Positions 17,451 through 29,023 are shown, numbered from the stretch's first letter. The stretch is 64,000 bases of DNA from Microbacterium commune (GCF_014836945.1 NZ_JACSPX010000001.1:861727-925726), one strand, 5' to 3'. Made by a program: numbers and translations. Notes: generated from the sequence alone by a model not told the origin.

Positions 17451-18245
17451 TTAGAGAAGGGTGCGGAGAGCGGATGCCAGACCGCCGTCCTCGACGACGC
17501 CGGTGAGCTCGCCCGCGGCATCCTTCACTTCGTCGACCGCCTGCCCCATCGCCACGGCGCGCCCGCCGCCGGCGAGAGCCCAGGCGAACATGCCCAGATC
17601 GTTGCGTCCGTCGCCCGCGACGAGCACGTCCTCGGGCGGCGTTCCGAGCTGCGCACGCACCCGCTCGAGGGCGGTCCCCTTGTCGACGCCCTTCGGTGCG
17701 ATGTCGAGCCAGGCCGTCCACCCGACCGCGTACGACACTTCGTTCAGCCCGACCTCGGCGACGATGCGCTGGAAGTCGGCCTCGTCGTGCTCCGGCGAGA
17801 CGACCACGATCCGCGAGACCGGCTGCTGCATGAGCTCGTCGAACTCGACACGACGACCGGCGTCGAGCGTCCAATCGTGGAGCATGTCGGTGTAGAGCCG
17901 CTCGCCGGAGCCCAGCTCGACCATGTATCGCGCCTCGGGGAGGGTCTCCTGCAGCAGAGTGAGCACGGGAGCGGGGTCGAAGACCTCGACGCGCCAGCGC
18001 TCCCACCCGTCGCCCACGCGACGCATCACCACCGCACCGTTCGAGCACACCACGTACTCGGCGGTCAGGCCGAGCTCGTCGACGTAGCGCTCGGTGCCGC
18101 TCCAGCTGCGCCCGGTCGCGATCATGACCTCGTAGCCGGCATCGCGCACCTCGGCGACGGCCTCGGCGACCCCGGGACTGAACGTCTCGTCCTGCAGCAG
18201 GATGGTGCCGTCGACGTCGAGCCCGACCAGGCCGCGGGGCCTCAC
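17451..18245 (-). CDS. HAD-superfamily hydrolase, Cof type
   Basis: A 264-residue phosphatase. Motif I is LDVDGTIL (nucleophile D10, acid D12), motif II is MIATGRS, and motif IV is [14 protein letters not shown]. The cap between them is of the Cof/YidA type. Substrate is probably a small phosphorylated metabolite and cannot be predicted. GTG 18245 overlaps the serS stop as GTGA, so it is translationally coupled to seryl-tRNA synthetase. Confidence 0.92.
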   Translation of the reverse strand: MRPRGLVGLDVDGTILLQDETFSPGVAEAVAEVRDAGYEVMIATGRSWSGTERYVDELGLTAEYVVCSNGAVVMRRVGDGWERWRVEVFDPAPVLTLLQETLPEARYMVELGSGERLYTDMLHDWTLDAGRRVEFDELMQQPVSRIVVVSPEHDEADFQRIVAEVGLNEVSYAVGWTAWLDIAPKGVDKGTALERVRAQLGTPPEDVLVAGDGRNDLGMFAWALAGGGRAVAMGQAVDEVKDAAGELTGVVEDGGLASALRTLL

Positions 18246-19558
18246 TCGGTGCCCTGCGCGCGAGTCGACTGCTCCGACCAGCCGATCGGACGCAGCACGT
18301 CGATGCCGCCGAGGTAGGGCCGCAGCACCTCGGGCACCGTGACCGAGCCGTCGGCCTGCTGGTGCGTCTCGAGGATCGCGACGATCCAGCGCGTGGTGGC
18401 CAGGGTGCCGTTCAGCGTCGCCACGGAGCGCGTCTTGGCCGGGGCCGCGTCATCGGACTCCGGCCGGTAGCGGATGTCGAGGCGGCGCGCCTGGTACGTC
18501 GTGCAGTTCGAGGTCGAGGTGAGCTCACGGAACGCGCCCTGCGTCGGCACCCAGGCCTCGATGTCGAACTTGCGCGCAGCGCTCGAGCCGAGGTCGCCTG
18601 CGGCCACGTCGATCACCCGGTACGCCAGGCCGAGTGCGGTCAGCATCTCCTCCTGCAGGGCGACGAGGCGATCGTGCTCCGCCTCGGCTGCTTCGGGAGT
18701 CGTGTAGACGAACATCTCGAGCTTGTTGAACTGGTGCACGCGGATGATGCCGCGGGTGTCCTTGCCGTACGAGCCTGCCTCGCTGCGGTAGCACGTCGAC
18801 CATCCGGCATAGCGGTGCGGCCCCTGGCTGAGGTCGAGGATCTCGTCCTTGTGGTAGCCGGCGAGGGGAACCTCGCTGGTGCCCACGAGGAAGAGGTCTT
18901 CCTTGTCGAGGTGGTACACCTCGTCGGCGTGCTCGCCGAGGAACCCGGTGCCCTGCATGATCTCGGGCCGCACGAGGGTCGGCACGATCATCGGCGTGAA
19001 GCCGTTCGCGAGCGCCTTGTCGAGCGCGAGGTTCATCAGCGCGATCTCGAGGCGCGCCCCGACCCCCTTCAGGAAGTAGAAGCGCGAGCCGGACACCTTC
19101 ACACCGCGCTCCATGTCGATGGCGCCGAGCATCTCGCCCAGCTCGAGGTGATCGCGCGGCTCGAAGTCGTAGGTGGGCACGTCGCCGACGCGGCGCAGCT
19201 CGACGAAGTCCTCCTCGCCGCCGGCCGGCACGCCGTCGATGATGACGTTCTCAATGCGCTCGAGCGCTGCGGCTGCGGCATCCGCTGCCTCGTTCGCGGC
19301 CTGCTGGGCGGCCTTGACGCGGTCGGCGAGCTCCTTCGCCTGAGCGACCAGCGCCGCCTTCTCGTCCTTCGGCGCTTTGGCGACCGTCTTGCCGAAGGCG
19401 TTCTGCTCGGCGCGCAGAGTCTCGAACGCGTTGAGGGCGTCACGGCGCGATCGGTCCGCCTCGATCGCCGCGTCGACGGTGTCGGGCGCGTTCCCGCGCG
19501 CGATCTGTGAGCGTCGGACGAGCTCGGGCTCGTCGCGGAGGAGGGCGAGATCGATCAT
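18242..19558 (-). CDS. serS: Seryl-tRNA synthetase
   Basis: Charges tRNA-Ser. The 438-residue class II enzyme has the long N-terminal antiparallel coiled coil that grips the tRNA variable arm (residues about 30-105). Motif 2 is [15 protein letters not shown] and motif 3 is [20 protein letters not shown] and [18 protein letters not shown] are serine-pocket regions. It heads a unit with the HAD gene, and two tRNA-Ser genes lie within 4 kb downstream. Confidence 0.97.
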   Translation of the reverse strand: MIDLALLRDEPELVRRSQIARGNAPDTVDAAIEADRSRRDALNAFETLRAEQNAFGKTVAKAPKDEKAALVAQAKELADRVKAAQQAANEAADAAAAALERIENVIIDGVPAGGEEDFVELRRVGDVPTYDFEPRDHLELGEMLGAIDMERGVKVSGSRFYFLKGVGARLEIALMNLALDKALANGFTPMIVPTLVRPEIMQGTGFLGEHADEVYHLDKEDLFLVGTSEVPLAGYHKDEILDLSQGPHRYAGWSTCYRSEAGSYGKDTRGIIRVHQFNKLEMFVYTTPEAAEAEHDRLVALQEEMLTALGLAYRVIDVAAGDLGSSAARKFDIEAWVPTQGAFRELTSTSNCTTYQARRLDIRYRPESDDAAPAKTRSVATLNGTLATTRWIVAILETHQQADGSVTVPEVLRPYLGGIDVLRPIGWSEQSTRAQGTE

Positions 19559-19633
19559 GGCCCAAGTCTATCGACGGCGTCGGGCGCGGCCGGGCGGCGC
19601 TGGCGCGGCGCGCGCAGGTCGTAGAGTGGCGGC

Positions 19634-20632
19634 ATGTCGGCATCCGGGAGCGATCGTGCGCACGCGGCTCTCGTGCTCAACCCCGTCAAGGTCGACGCCG
19701 ATCGGCTGCGCTCCGCACTGCGTGCGCTCTCTCGGGCGCACGGGTGGGCTCCCCCGCGCTTCTACGAGACGACGATCGAGGACCCGGGTCAGGGGGTCAC
19801 GCGCGCCGCGATCGAGGCCGGCGCGGCGGCCGTCCTCGCGGCCGGCGGCGATGGCACGATCCGCGCCGTCGCCGAGAGCATGGCAGGCACGGGCATCCCG
19901 TTCGCCGTCCTTCCCGGCGGCACCGGCAATCTCTTCGCCCGCAATCTCGGTCTGCCGCTGCTCGACATCGACAAGGTGATGCAGGCCGTATTCACCGGGT
20001 TCACCTACCCGGTCGATATGGGATGGGCTCGTCTGAATCGGCCCGACGGCACCATCACGGAACACGGCTTCGTCGTGCTCGCGGGGATGGGGCTCGACGC
20101 CGACATGATCGCCAACACCCGACCCGACCTGAAGCGCTCGGTCGGGTGGGTCGCTTATCTCGACGGCGCCGCCCGCTCGCTTCCGGGAGCGAAGCCGTTC
20201 CGCGTGGTCTACCAGGTCGACGACGGCCGGCTGCATTCGACCAAGGTGCACAGCATGCTGTTCGCCAACTGCGGCGCGCTGCCGGCGGGTATCGCGCTGC
20301 TTCCGGATGCCTCCCTCGACGACGGCGCGATGGACATCGCGCTCATCCAGGCCACGGGACCGTTGGGCTGGCTCGGCATCTGGCGCAAGGTGTGGTGGGA
20401 CAACTCGGTGCTGCGGCGCACGCGGGCCGGTCGGCGGGTGCTCGAGCGGCGCGGCAGGGACGCGTCGATCCGCTACCTGCGCGGAGCGGTGGCCGATGCA
20501 GCCATGATCGGACCGACCTCGATCGAGCTCGACGGGGACGAACTGGGCCTGGCTGTGCGGATGGTGTGCCGCGTGCAGCGCGGCGGACTCACCATCGTCC
20601 TGCCCGAGGGACACGACACCTCCGACTTCTGA
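19634..20632 (+). CDS. Diacylglycerol/lipid kinase family protein
   Basis: A 332-residue DAGK_cat-fold kinase likely phosphorylating diacylglycerol or another lipid. Motifs are LVLNPVKVD at the N-terminus, the nucleotide-binding GGDGTIRAV (about 71-79), LPGGTGNLFARNLGLP (about 93-108) and the C-terminal region DGDELGL. There is no membrane span; family members are peripheral. It is divergent from serS with a 75-nt gap. Confidence 0.92.
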   Translation: MSASGSDRAHAALVLNPVKVDADRLRSALRALSRAHGWAPPRFYETTIEDPGQGVTRAAIEAGAAAVLAAGGDGTIRAVAESMAGTGIPFAVLPGGTGNLFARNLGLPLLDIDKVMQAVFTGFTYPVDMGWARLNRPDGTITEHGFVVLAGMGLDADMIANTRPDLKRSVGWVAYLDGAARSLPGAKPFRVVYQVDDGRLHSTKVHSMLFANCGALPAGIALLPDASLDDGAMDIALIQATGPLGWLGIWRKVWWDNSVLRRTRAGRRVLERRGRDASIRYLRGAVADAAMIGPTSIELDGDELGLAVRMVCRVQRGGLTIVLPEGHDTSDF

Positions 20633-20644
20633 GCCCCCGCGCGA

Positions 20645-21355
20645 TCAGCCCGCGGTGACCTTCCCGTCGAGACCGCCGCCCACGAGGGTCAGCTCGAGCG
20701 GCCCATCCGTGGCGCCTGAGGCGACGGAGAGGGGCGTCAGACGGGGAGCCATGTCCATCGTGCAGGGACGATCGATGTCCTGGAACGTGACGGTCGCGCC
20801 GGCATCCGTCGCCTGGACGTCGTCTACGACGGGCGGGCACGAGCTGGATCCCCACGTGAGCAGCACGAGGCCGTCGTCGTCGTACCAGCTCGCCGTCGGC
20901 TGGTAATCGGTCTGCCCCTGCGGGGTCTCGGCGAGGGCCTCCAGGTCGGCGATGTCGGTGCGCTGCCCGTACACGACCTCGACCTCGACCTCCGTGGTGA
21001 CGTCGACCCCCTCCGGCACCGGCACCATCACGGCCCTCGGCGTCAGGTCGTCGGTGCATGCCTTCTCGCCGCTCGCGGCGAGGATCACCCGGATGCTCTG
21101 CGCGTCGCCCACGACATCACCCAGCATCGGGGCACAGGACGACGAGCCCCAGGTCATCACGGCGATGGCGCGTCCGCCATCGAGCCATGCCACCTCCACC
21201 TCGCTCACCCCGTCGGCGACCGGCGCGGTCGGGTCATCGCTCGGCGTGTGGGAGCTCGTCGGCGCGTCCGAGCCGGGGGTGCCCGCGCACGCCGTGGCGA
21301 GCAGAGCGGCAGCGGCGAGCGTCGCGGCGGCGGAGGATGCGCGGAGGAGTCTCAT
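20645..21355 (-). CDS. Putative lipoprotein with two copies of a TWGSSSC domain
   Basis: I do not recognise a named family. Signal peptide with lipobox LLATAC (C23), then a Ser/Thr/Pro-rich linker, then two related domains of about 80 residues. Domain 1 has AVMTWGSSSCAPMLGDV and CTDDLTPRAVMVPVP; domain 2 has VLLTWGSSSCPPVVDDV and CTMDMAPRLTPLSV. Each carries a conserved Cys pair that could form a disulfide outside the membrane. It is 12 nt from the convergent lipid kinase gene and has no obvious operon partner. Confidence 0.8.
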   Translation of the reverse strand: MRLLRASSAAATLAAAALLATACAGTPGSDAPTSSHTPSDDPTAPVADGVSEVEVAWLDGGRAIAVMTWGSSSCAPMLGDVVGDAQSIRVILAASGEKACTDDLTPRAVMVPVPEGVDVTTEVEVEVVYGQRTDIADLEALAETPQGQTDYQPTASWYDDDGLVLLTWGSSSCPPVVDDVQATDAGATVTFQDIDRPCTMDMAPRLTPLSVASGATDGPLELTLVGGGLDGKVTAG

Positions 21356-21420
21356 GCCTTGATGGTGTCACGACGGCGACGATCGTCCCAAAGCGGGCTC
21401 ACGCGTGCGCCCCGCTCGGC

Positions 21421-22884
21421 TCACTGCAGCGCGGAGGTGAGCCGGGCGAGGTTGTCGAGCACCGTCGAGCGCAGCGGCTGCTGCATCCACTCCTCCAGCG
21501 TCAGCTCGCGGCTGAGCGAGCGGTAGTCGTCTTCGACGACCCGCATCTCGTCGACGAACTCCTCGCCTCGCACGAGCATCGACACCTCCATGTTCAAGCC
21601 GAACGAGCGCATGTCCATGTTGCTCGAGCCGATCACCGCGACCTGGTCGTCGATCGTGAGGCTCTTGGTGTGCAGGATGTACGGCTTCGGGTACAGCCAG
21701 ATCCGGATGCCGGCGCGCAGCAGCGCCTCGTAGTAGCTGCGCTGCGCGTGGTAGACCATCGCCTGATCGCCCTGCTCGGAGACGAACAGCTCGACCTGCA
21801 CACCACGATCGACGGCCGAGGTGACCGCCGCGAGCAGCGCCTCGTCCGGCACGAAGTACGGGCTGACGATCATGATCCGATCCTGCGCGGCGTAGAGCAG
21901 TCCGAGGAACAGGCGCAGGTTGTTCTCGACCTCGAAACCCGGGCCGGACGGCACGATCTGGCAGTCCAGATCGCCGGCGCCCGTCTCGGTCCTGGTGATG
22001 TCGATGCCCTCCGGAACGGAGTCGGTCTCGGCATACCAGTCGCTGAGGAACACCGCGTTGAGGCTCGCCACGACCGGCCCGTCGACGCGCACCATGAGGT
22101 CGACCCAGTGCAGTCCCAGACGGATGTTCTTCGGCAGGTTGTATGAGGAGTCGGTGATGTTCTGCGACCCGAGGAAGCCGACGACGCCGTCGATCACGAG
22201 CAGCTTGCGGTGGTTGCGCAGGTCGGGGCGCTGGATGCGGCCGCGCAGGGGCTGCACCGGCAGCATGAGGTGCCAGTCGGCCCCCATGCTCTCGAGCCGG
22301 CGGACGGTCTCGCGATACTTCGGCTTCCAGCGGTTCGCCCAGTAGTCGAGCAGCACTCGCACCGGCACCCCGCGGGCCGACGCCTCCTCCATGGCGCGGA
22401 AGAAGTTGTCGGTGGATGCGTCGGCCTGGAGGATGTAGAACTCCACGTGCACGTATTCCTGCGCACCGCGGATCGCCTCCGCCATCGCGTCGAGCGACGT
22501 CTGATAGTCGCTGATCAGGTGCGCGCCGTTGTCTCCGGAGAGCGGCAGCGCCCCCATCGCCTGGCTCATCGTGACCAGCGGCGGGAACCACTCGGGCGGG
22601 TCTGGGCGCAGCGAGCCGAGGTGCAGGGCGCTGGCCGTGTCGGCGATGTAGCGGTTGATCTGCTCCTGCTTCCGCCTGCGCAGCCGGGGCAGCTTCGGGT
22701 TTCCGATCAGGAGGAAGAGCAGGATGCCGAGGACGGGGATGAAGAAGATCGCCAGCAGCCACGCCATCGCCGCGGTCGGGCGGCGGTTGCGCGGCACGAC
22801 GATGATCGCGAAGGCGCGGACGCTGAGGTCGATGACGACATAGCCGAGCACCACCCACCAGGGCCAGCTGTTCACGTCGAGCAC
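21421..22884 (-). CDS. cls: Cardiolipin synthase (phospholipase D family)
   Basis: Condenses phosphatidyl groups to make cardiolipin. The 487-residue protein starts with two membrane helices (WPWWVVLGYVVIDLS; AMAWLLAIFFIPVLGILL), then two PLD domains. The HKD motifs are HRKLLVIDGVVGFLGSQN and HTKSLTIDDQVAVIGSSN. Bacterial Cls enzymes use two phosphatidylglycerols. A small membrane protein gene lies 44 nt upstream on the same strand. Confidence 0.95.
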   Translation of the reverse strand: MLDVNSWPWWVVLGYVVIDLSVRAFAIIVVPRNRRPTAAMAWLLAIFFIPVLGILLFLLIGNPKLPRLRRRKQEQINRYIADTASALHLGSLRPDPPEWFPPLVTMSQAMGALPLSGDNGAHLISDYQTSLDAMAEAIRGAQEYVHVEFYILQADASTDNFFRAMEEASARGVPVRVLLDYWANRWKPKYRETVRRLESMGADWHLMLPVQPLRGRIQRPDLRNHRKLLVIDGVVGFLGSQNITDSSYNLPKNIRLGLHWVDLMVRVDGPVVASLNAVFLSDWYAETDSVPEGIDITRTETGAGDLDCQIVPSGPGFEVENNLRLFLGLLYAAQDRIMIVSPYFVPDEALLAAVTSAVDRGVQVELFVSEQGDQAMVYHAQRSYYEALLRAGIRIWLYPKPYILHTKSLTIDDQVAVIGSSNMDMRSFGLNMEVSMLVRGEEFVDEMRVVEDDYRSLSRELTLEEWMQQPLRSTVLDNLARLTSALQ

Positions 22885-22928
22885 AGACCCTCCCCTGCCG
22901 ATAGCCTCGGCTCAGCGTATCGGGTGCC

Positions 22929-23102
22929 TCAGACGCGGGGCGGCAGGCCGCGAGCAGCGCGCTCTTCGGCCTCGATCTGGGCGTGCACCCTGCGCTCCGT
23001 GCGGTCGAAGCGAAGGATGCCGCGGAGCACGATCACGAATACCGCGCTCACGACGACGGTCGGCAGAAGTGACCACGCCGCAGCAACCCAGAAGCTCTCC
23101 AC
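22929..23102 (-). CDS. Small conserved single-span membrane protein
   Basis: GTG 23102, preceded by GGGAG, gives 57 residues: VESFWVAAAWSLLPTVVVSA and FVIVLRGILRFDRTERRV, then an acidic amphipathic tail (QIEAEERAARGLPPRV). One transmembrane helix is followed by a charged cytoplasmic tail. Similar short proteins occur widely in actinobacteria; function is unknown. It is easily missed because the open frame extends far upstream in non-coding style. Confidence 0.72.
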   Translation of the reverse strand: MESFWVAAAWSLLPTVVVSAVFVIVLRGILRFDRTERRVHAQIEAEERAARGLPPRV

Positions 23103-23264
23103 ACTCCCATCGTACCGCTCGCGGCTGTGAGCCGGCCGACGGGGATCGCATGCGCGCGCATCCATCCTGCACCCCGTGGTCGCGGTCGAGGGCTGTGCAC
23201 CACCGCCGGGGACGACGCACCGGGCGCCGCGCGGGCAGTCGGCGACGTCGAGCACACTCCCCTC

Positions 23265-24377
23265 ATGACCACGATCATCCACGCCACAGATCCCGCCGAG
23301 TTCCTCGGTCTCGTGCCGGCGCTGGCCGGCTTTACCCCGCGGCAGAGCATCGTCATGCTGCCCTTCCACGGCACGCGCACCCAGGGCGCGATGCGCATCG
23401 ACCTGCCGGCGGGCGACGTCGATCCCGACCGGTTCGCCGACGTCGCCCTGCGCGCACTGCTGCAGGTGCCCGACACCGACGCCGTCGCCGTCGTCGTCTA
23501 CACGGACGACGGACCGGCAGATGTGCCCGACGGCCTGCTGCTGCCGCACCTGTTCCTCGCCGAGGCGTTCGTCGACGTGTGCGCCCACGCCGGGCTGCGA
23601 GTGGTCGAGGCGCTGTGCGTCACCCCGCACGGCTGGGGCGACTACCTCGACGACGTCCCTCAGGTGCGTCCGCTCGCCGACATCCCGGCCGCTCCCGCGG
23701 TGCCGGGCGTCGGGGACGTCAGCGGTGATCAGCTCGCCGGCGCCGAACTGCCTCGCAGCGACCTCGTCGAGCGGGAGAGCGTCGGCCGCGCCCTGCGCGA
23801 CCTCGGCGACGCGATCGAGCACATGACGCACGGCACGGCGACCGGTTCGGAGAACCCCATCGCGATCGTGGCCGCCGAGGTGGTGCTCGACGACCTGCCG
23901 CTCTTCGTCGAGCACCTCCTCGACTCCCCGAGCGACGACGATCCGTTCACGTGCGCCGCTCTGCTGTGGTGCATGAACCGCCCGCCGCTGCGGGACGCGA
24001 TCCTCGTGCAGTGGGCGACCGACCTCGACTTCGGGTATCGCGCGTTCGACGCTCAGCTCGCCTTCTCGAGCGACCGCACGACGGTGCCGGATGCCATCGG
24101 CGAGGTGTTCATGGGCCGCGGCCCGCGGCCGGATCTCGATCGGCTCGGATGCGCGCTGCAGGTGGTGCGCTCCGCGGCGGCGCGTGCGCCGCGGCACGCC
24201 AAGGTCGGCGCGCTCACCGCCGCAGCGTGGCTGTCATGGGCGATGGGTCGCTCATCGCACGCGGGCACCTACGTCGATGAAGCGCTGCGCCTCGAGCCCG
24301 GCCACAGCATGGCCTCGCTCATCTCGAGCATCCTCGCGGCGGCCATGCTGCCCGAGTGGGCGCTGCGCAGGCCATGA
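23265..24377 (+). CDS. DUF4192 family protein
   Basis: ATG 23265 gives 370 residues beginning MTTIIHATDPAEFLGLVPAL. The ALAGFTPRQSIVMLPFHG segment and the late AAWLSWAMGRSSHAGTYVDE helix are typical of DUF4192, an actinobacterial family of unknown function. There is no signal peptide or membrane segment. It is convergent with the MarP-like protease gene (11-nt gap). The frame opens further upstream, but no better start is seen. Confidence 0.88.
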   Translation: MTTIIHATDPAEFLGLVPALAGFTPRQSIVMLPFHGTRTQGAMRIDLPAGDVDPDRFADVALRALLQVPDTDAVAVVVYTDDGPADVPDGLLLPHLFLAEAFVDVCAHAGLRVVEALCVTPHGWGDYLDDVPQVRPLADIPAAPAVPGVGDVSGDQLAGAELPRSDLVERESVGRALRDLGDAIEHMTHGTATGSENPIAIVAAEVVLDDLPLFVEHLLDSPSDDDPFTCAALLWCMNRPPLRDAILVQWATDLDFGYRAFDAQLAFSSDRTTVPDAIGEVFMGRGPRPDLDRLGCALQVVRSAAARAPRHAKVGALTAAAWLSWAMGRSSHAGTYVDEALRLEPGHSMASLISSILAAAMLPEWALRRP

Positions 24378-24388
24378 CGGTCCCGCGA

Positions 24389-25579
24389 TCAGCGGGGGAT
24401 GCACGCCCCGACCGGCACGGGTGCCGAGGCCTCGTCGAGCTGCGCGATGACCGGCAGCAGCTCGTCGTTCGTCATCGCATAGCCCACGTCGGGTGTGGCG
24501 GCGTCCTTGGCGAACACCATCCCGGCGACCTGCCCGCCCGCGGTGAGCAGCGGTCCGCCCGAGTTGCCGGGTTCGACCTGCGCCCGCAGGGCGTAGACGC
24601 TGCGCAGCGCCGTGCGGTCACCGTAGATGTCGCGCACGGGCGCGCTCGACGACGAGACCACGCCTGCGCCCATGACCCGGAACGGACCGCCGAACGGGTA
24701 GCCCATCACCGCGCCGCCCTCGCCCGGGGCCAGCGCTCCGGCCAGGCCCAGCGGCTCAGCCTGCACGTCGGCGGCGATCACGGCGATGTCGTCGATCGGA
24801 TCGAAGTACACCACGGTCGCATCGCGGGCCGGTTCGCCCGGCACCTCCACGATCGGCGCGCGGACGCCGGCCAGGACGTGCGCGTTGGTGATGATGCGGT
24901 CTTCGGCGATCACGAACCCGGTTCCCGTGGAGACGACCCCGCAGCCGTCCGCTGCGCCCGAGACCTTCACGACGGAGCCCGCAGCGCGTTCGAGCTCCGG
25001 GGTGGCGAGATCGATCGGCGTCGCCTCCGGAGCCGCGTCCAGCTGCCCGGGCTGCAGCAGCCCCTCGAGGGTGGGCAGCACCGTCTCTCCGAACGCGAAC
25101 GCGTTGAGGCGGGCGGCGGCATCCGCGAGCGGCTGCGGGATGTACCGCTCGACGGTGCGCAGCACGCTCGACGACGCGACGGTGGCCGACAGCACGGGCA
25201 CACCCGCGGCGGCGATGGAAGAGCCGACCATCGTGATCGCCAGGGCCGAGGCGACCAGGGCGGTGAGCCCGCCGAGCATCCGCTCCACCAGCCGGAGCTT
25301 CAGCCGGTCGGCACCGCGGCGAACGACGCGGCCGATAGCCGCGCCGATGCTCGCGCCCACGGCGAGCAGCGCGACAGCCGTGAGCACCAGCAGAAGCCCT
25401 CGCGGTCCGCTCTCCGGCACGGCGCGCGCCACGAGGGGCAGCACCCACGGTGCGGCGAGCGCGCCGAGCACCAGACCGCACACCGAACCGAGCACGGCGA
25501 ACAGTCCCGCGCCGAGTCCCGTGCCGACCGATGCGATCAGCAGCACGGCGATCAGCAGGTCGACGACGTTCGGCGTCAT
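24389..25579 (-). CDS. marP: MarP-like periplasmic serine protease with CvpA-type membrane domain
   Basis: The 396-residue protein has four N-terminal membrane helices of the CvpA type (about 5-125) and a trypsin-like domain. The catalytic triad is H234 (TNAHVLAG), D264 (DPIDDIAVI) and S340 (EPGNSGGPLL). C213 and C393 correspond closely to the disulfide-forming pair of Mycobacterium tuberculosis MarP, which is needed for acid and oxidative resistance. It follows lysS by 13 nt, so both are probably cotranscribed. The substrate in this organism is unknown; MarP acts on a peptidoglycan hydrolase in mycobacteria. Confidence 0.92.
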   Translation of the reverse strand: MTPNVVDLLIAVLLIASVGTGLGAGLFAVLGSVCGLVLGALAAPWVLPLVARAVPESGPRGLLLVLTAVALLAVGASIGAAIGRVVRRGADRLKLRLVERMLGGLTALVASALAITMVGSSIAAAGVPVLSATVASSSVLRTVERYIPQPLADAAARLNAFAFGETVLPTLEGLLQPGQLDAAPEATPIDLATPELERAAGSVVKVSGAADGCGVVSTGTGFVIAEDRIITNAHVLAGVRAPIVEVPGEPARDATVVYFDPIDDIAVIAADVQAEPLGLAGALAPGEGGAVMGYPFGGPFRVMGAGVVSSSSAPVRDIYGDRTALRSVYALRAQVEPGNSGGPLLTAGGQVAGMVFAKDAATPDVGYAMTNDELLPVIAQLDEASAPVPVGACIPR

Positions 25580-25592
25580 GCTCCCGGTCCGG

Positions 25593-27116
<1,524 letters not shown>

Positions 27117-27206
27117 GGGTGGGGCTCCTTGGAAAGTCCCCTCGAGTCTACCGGCGCGCGCCTGTCGGCCCGGAGCTGCCGTCTGCTGCCGCGATAGCCT
27201 CTCGGC

Positions 27207-29003
27207 ATGCGCGCTCCGCGAGAATCCGCCCTGCCCGATGTCCGGAGGGTGCTCATCGCGCTCGCGTTCGCCGTCGGGCTGATCGCCGCGTTGATCCCCG
27301 TCGCTCCCGCGTCCGCCGACGTCGACGACTTCTCGTACTCGTCATGGTCGGCCGAATACGACGTCGCCCTCGACGCAGAGGGCAGATCGATCGCACAGGT
27401 GACCGAGACGCTGGTCGCCGAGTTCCCGTCGCACGATCAGAACAAGGGCATCATCCGCGGCTACCCGCAGCGGTATCTGGGCGCGGGGCTCGACATCGAC
27501 ATCGTCTCCGTGACGGATGCCGAGGGGCGTGACGTGCCCTTCGAGGTCGAGACCGAGGACGACATGGTGCTCGTGCTCACCGGCACCGACGACTACGTGC
27601 ACGGCTCGACGACGTACGTGATCCGCTCGACGATGCGTGACGTGATGGTGCACGGCACCGAGTCGGGCAACGACGAGTTCTACTGGAACCTCCTGCCCCT
27701 GAACAGCACCCAGGCCATCGGCCGCTTCGACGGCGAGATCCGCTTCGCGCCCGAGCTCGCTTCTGCGGCGACCGGCGACACCGCCTGCTATGCCGGGCAG
27801 CAGGGCCAGCGGATCGCCTGCGAGATCGAGGAGTCGGACGACGGCTCCACCTTCCGGGTGCGCTCCGGCGCCCGCGAGGCGGGCGACGGCGTCACCGTGG
27901 CCATCGGGTTCGCGGGCGGCACGGTCACCCAGCCCGCCGCCAGGGAACCCGATCCGGTGGCGGACTTCGCGCCGGTCGTCGCCGGCGGCGTGACGCTGGT
28001 CACCGCCGTCGGTGCCTGGATCGCGGTCGCGCGCATGCGGCGTCGCCGTCGCACCGCGACGGGCATCATCGTCGCCCAGTTCGATGTGCCCGCCGACCTG
28101 CCGCCCCTCGTCGCGGCCCCTCTCATCGTCGGTGCCCCGAACCCCGCGCCCGCGCAGATGGTGCACCTCGCGGTGCAGGGTGCGCTGCGCCTGGAAGACG
28201 ACGGCAACGATCGGCCGGCCCTGCGCCTGCTCGACAGGACCCGTTCCGGGCATCCTCTCGATGCCGCCACCCTGGATGCCCTGTTCCCCGGAGAGACCAC
28301 GGTCCGTCGCATCCCGCGCACGAGCACCACGTTCGCCAAGCGTATGCAGAAGCTGGTCGGCAAGGGCGCGGCCGAGGCGAGGCGGCGCGGCTGGGTCACC
28401 TCCGAGCGCAGCCGAGCGGCTACGACGATCGGCTGGGTGTCGCTCGGGATGCTGGCCGTCACCCTCGCTCTGCTCATCTGGACGGCCTCGAAGGACCGCG
28501 ACCTGCTGCCGCTGTCGATCATCGCCTTCGTCATCACCGCCGTCGGTGTCGGGGTCTCGGCGATCGTGGCGTTCAGCCGGCACACGGTGCTCACCCCGCA
28601 GGGCGCGGAGCGCTCCGAGTACCTGCGGGGGGTGCGGGAGTTCATCCGGGTCGCGGAGACCGATCGGCTGCGCATGCTGCAGTCGGTCGATGGCGCCGAA
28701 CGTCGCGCCGACGGCTCGATCGACGTGATCCATCTGTACGAGAAGCTGCTGCCGTACGCGATGCTCTTCGGCGAGGAGCGCAGCTGGTCGACGGTGCTCG
28801 AGACGACGTACGCCGACACCGGACGAGACCCCGACTGGGTCAGCACCTACGTCGGCGTCTCCCTCGCGACGCGCCTGTCGACCTACTCCACCTCGATGAC
28901 CACCGCGGCGACGTACACGCCCGCCTCGAGCTCATCCGGCGGGTCGACCGGCGGTGGCTTCTCGGGTGGCGGCGGTGGCGGCGGCTTCTCCGGCGGTCGC
29001 TGA
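27207..29003 (+). CDS. DUF2207 family membrane protein
   Basis: The 598-residue protein has a signal peptide (about 1-38, ALIPVAPASA), an extracellular beta-rich DUF2207 domain (residues about 45-235; YDVALDAEGRSIAQVTETL and GIIRGYPQRY), a transmembrane helix near 255, a cytoplasmic region, two further helices (about 410-460) and a C-terminal Gly/Ser-rich tail (GGGFSGGGGGGGFSGGR). This is the standard layout of the family, whose function is unknown. It is divergent from lysS and convergent with the fol operon end. Confidence 0.9.
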   Translation: MRAPRESALPDVRRVLIALAFAVGLIAALIPVAPASADVDDFSYSSWSAEYDVALDAEGRSIAQVTETLVAEFPSHDQNKGIIRGYPQRYLGAGLDIDIVSVTDAEGRDVPFEVETEDDMVLVLTGTDDYVHGSTTYVIRSTMRDVMVHGTESGNDEFYWNLLPLNSTQAIGRFDGEIRFAPELASAATGDTACYAGQQGQRIACEIEESDDGSTFRVRSGAREAGDGVTVAIGFAGGTVTQPAAREPDPVADFAPVVAGGVTLVTAVGAWIAVARMRRRRRTATGIIVAQFDVPADLPPLVAAPLIVGAPNPAPAQMVHLAVQGALRLEDDGNDRPALRLLDRTRSGHPLDAATLDALFPGETTVRRIPRTSTTFAKRMQKLVGKGAAEARRRGWVTSERSRAATTIGWVSLGMLAVTLALLIWTASKDRDLLPLSIIAFVITAVGVGVSAIVAFSRHTVLTPQGAERSEYLRGVREFIRVAETDRLRMLQSVDGAERRADGSIDVIHLYEKLLPYAMLFGEERSWSTVLETTYADTGRDPDWVSTYVGVSLATRLSTYSTSMTTAATYTPASSSSGGSTGGGFSGGGGGGGFSGGR

Positions 29004-29023
29004 CGCGAGCCGCGGCGGAGGGT

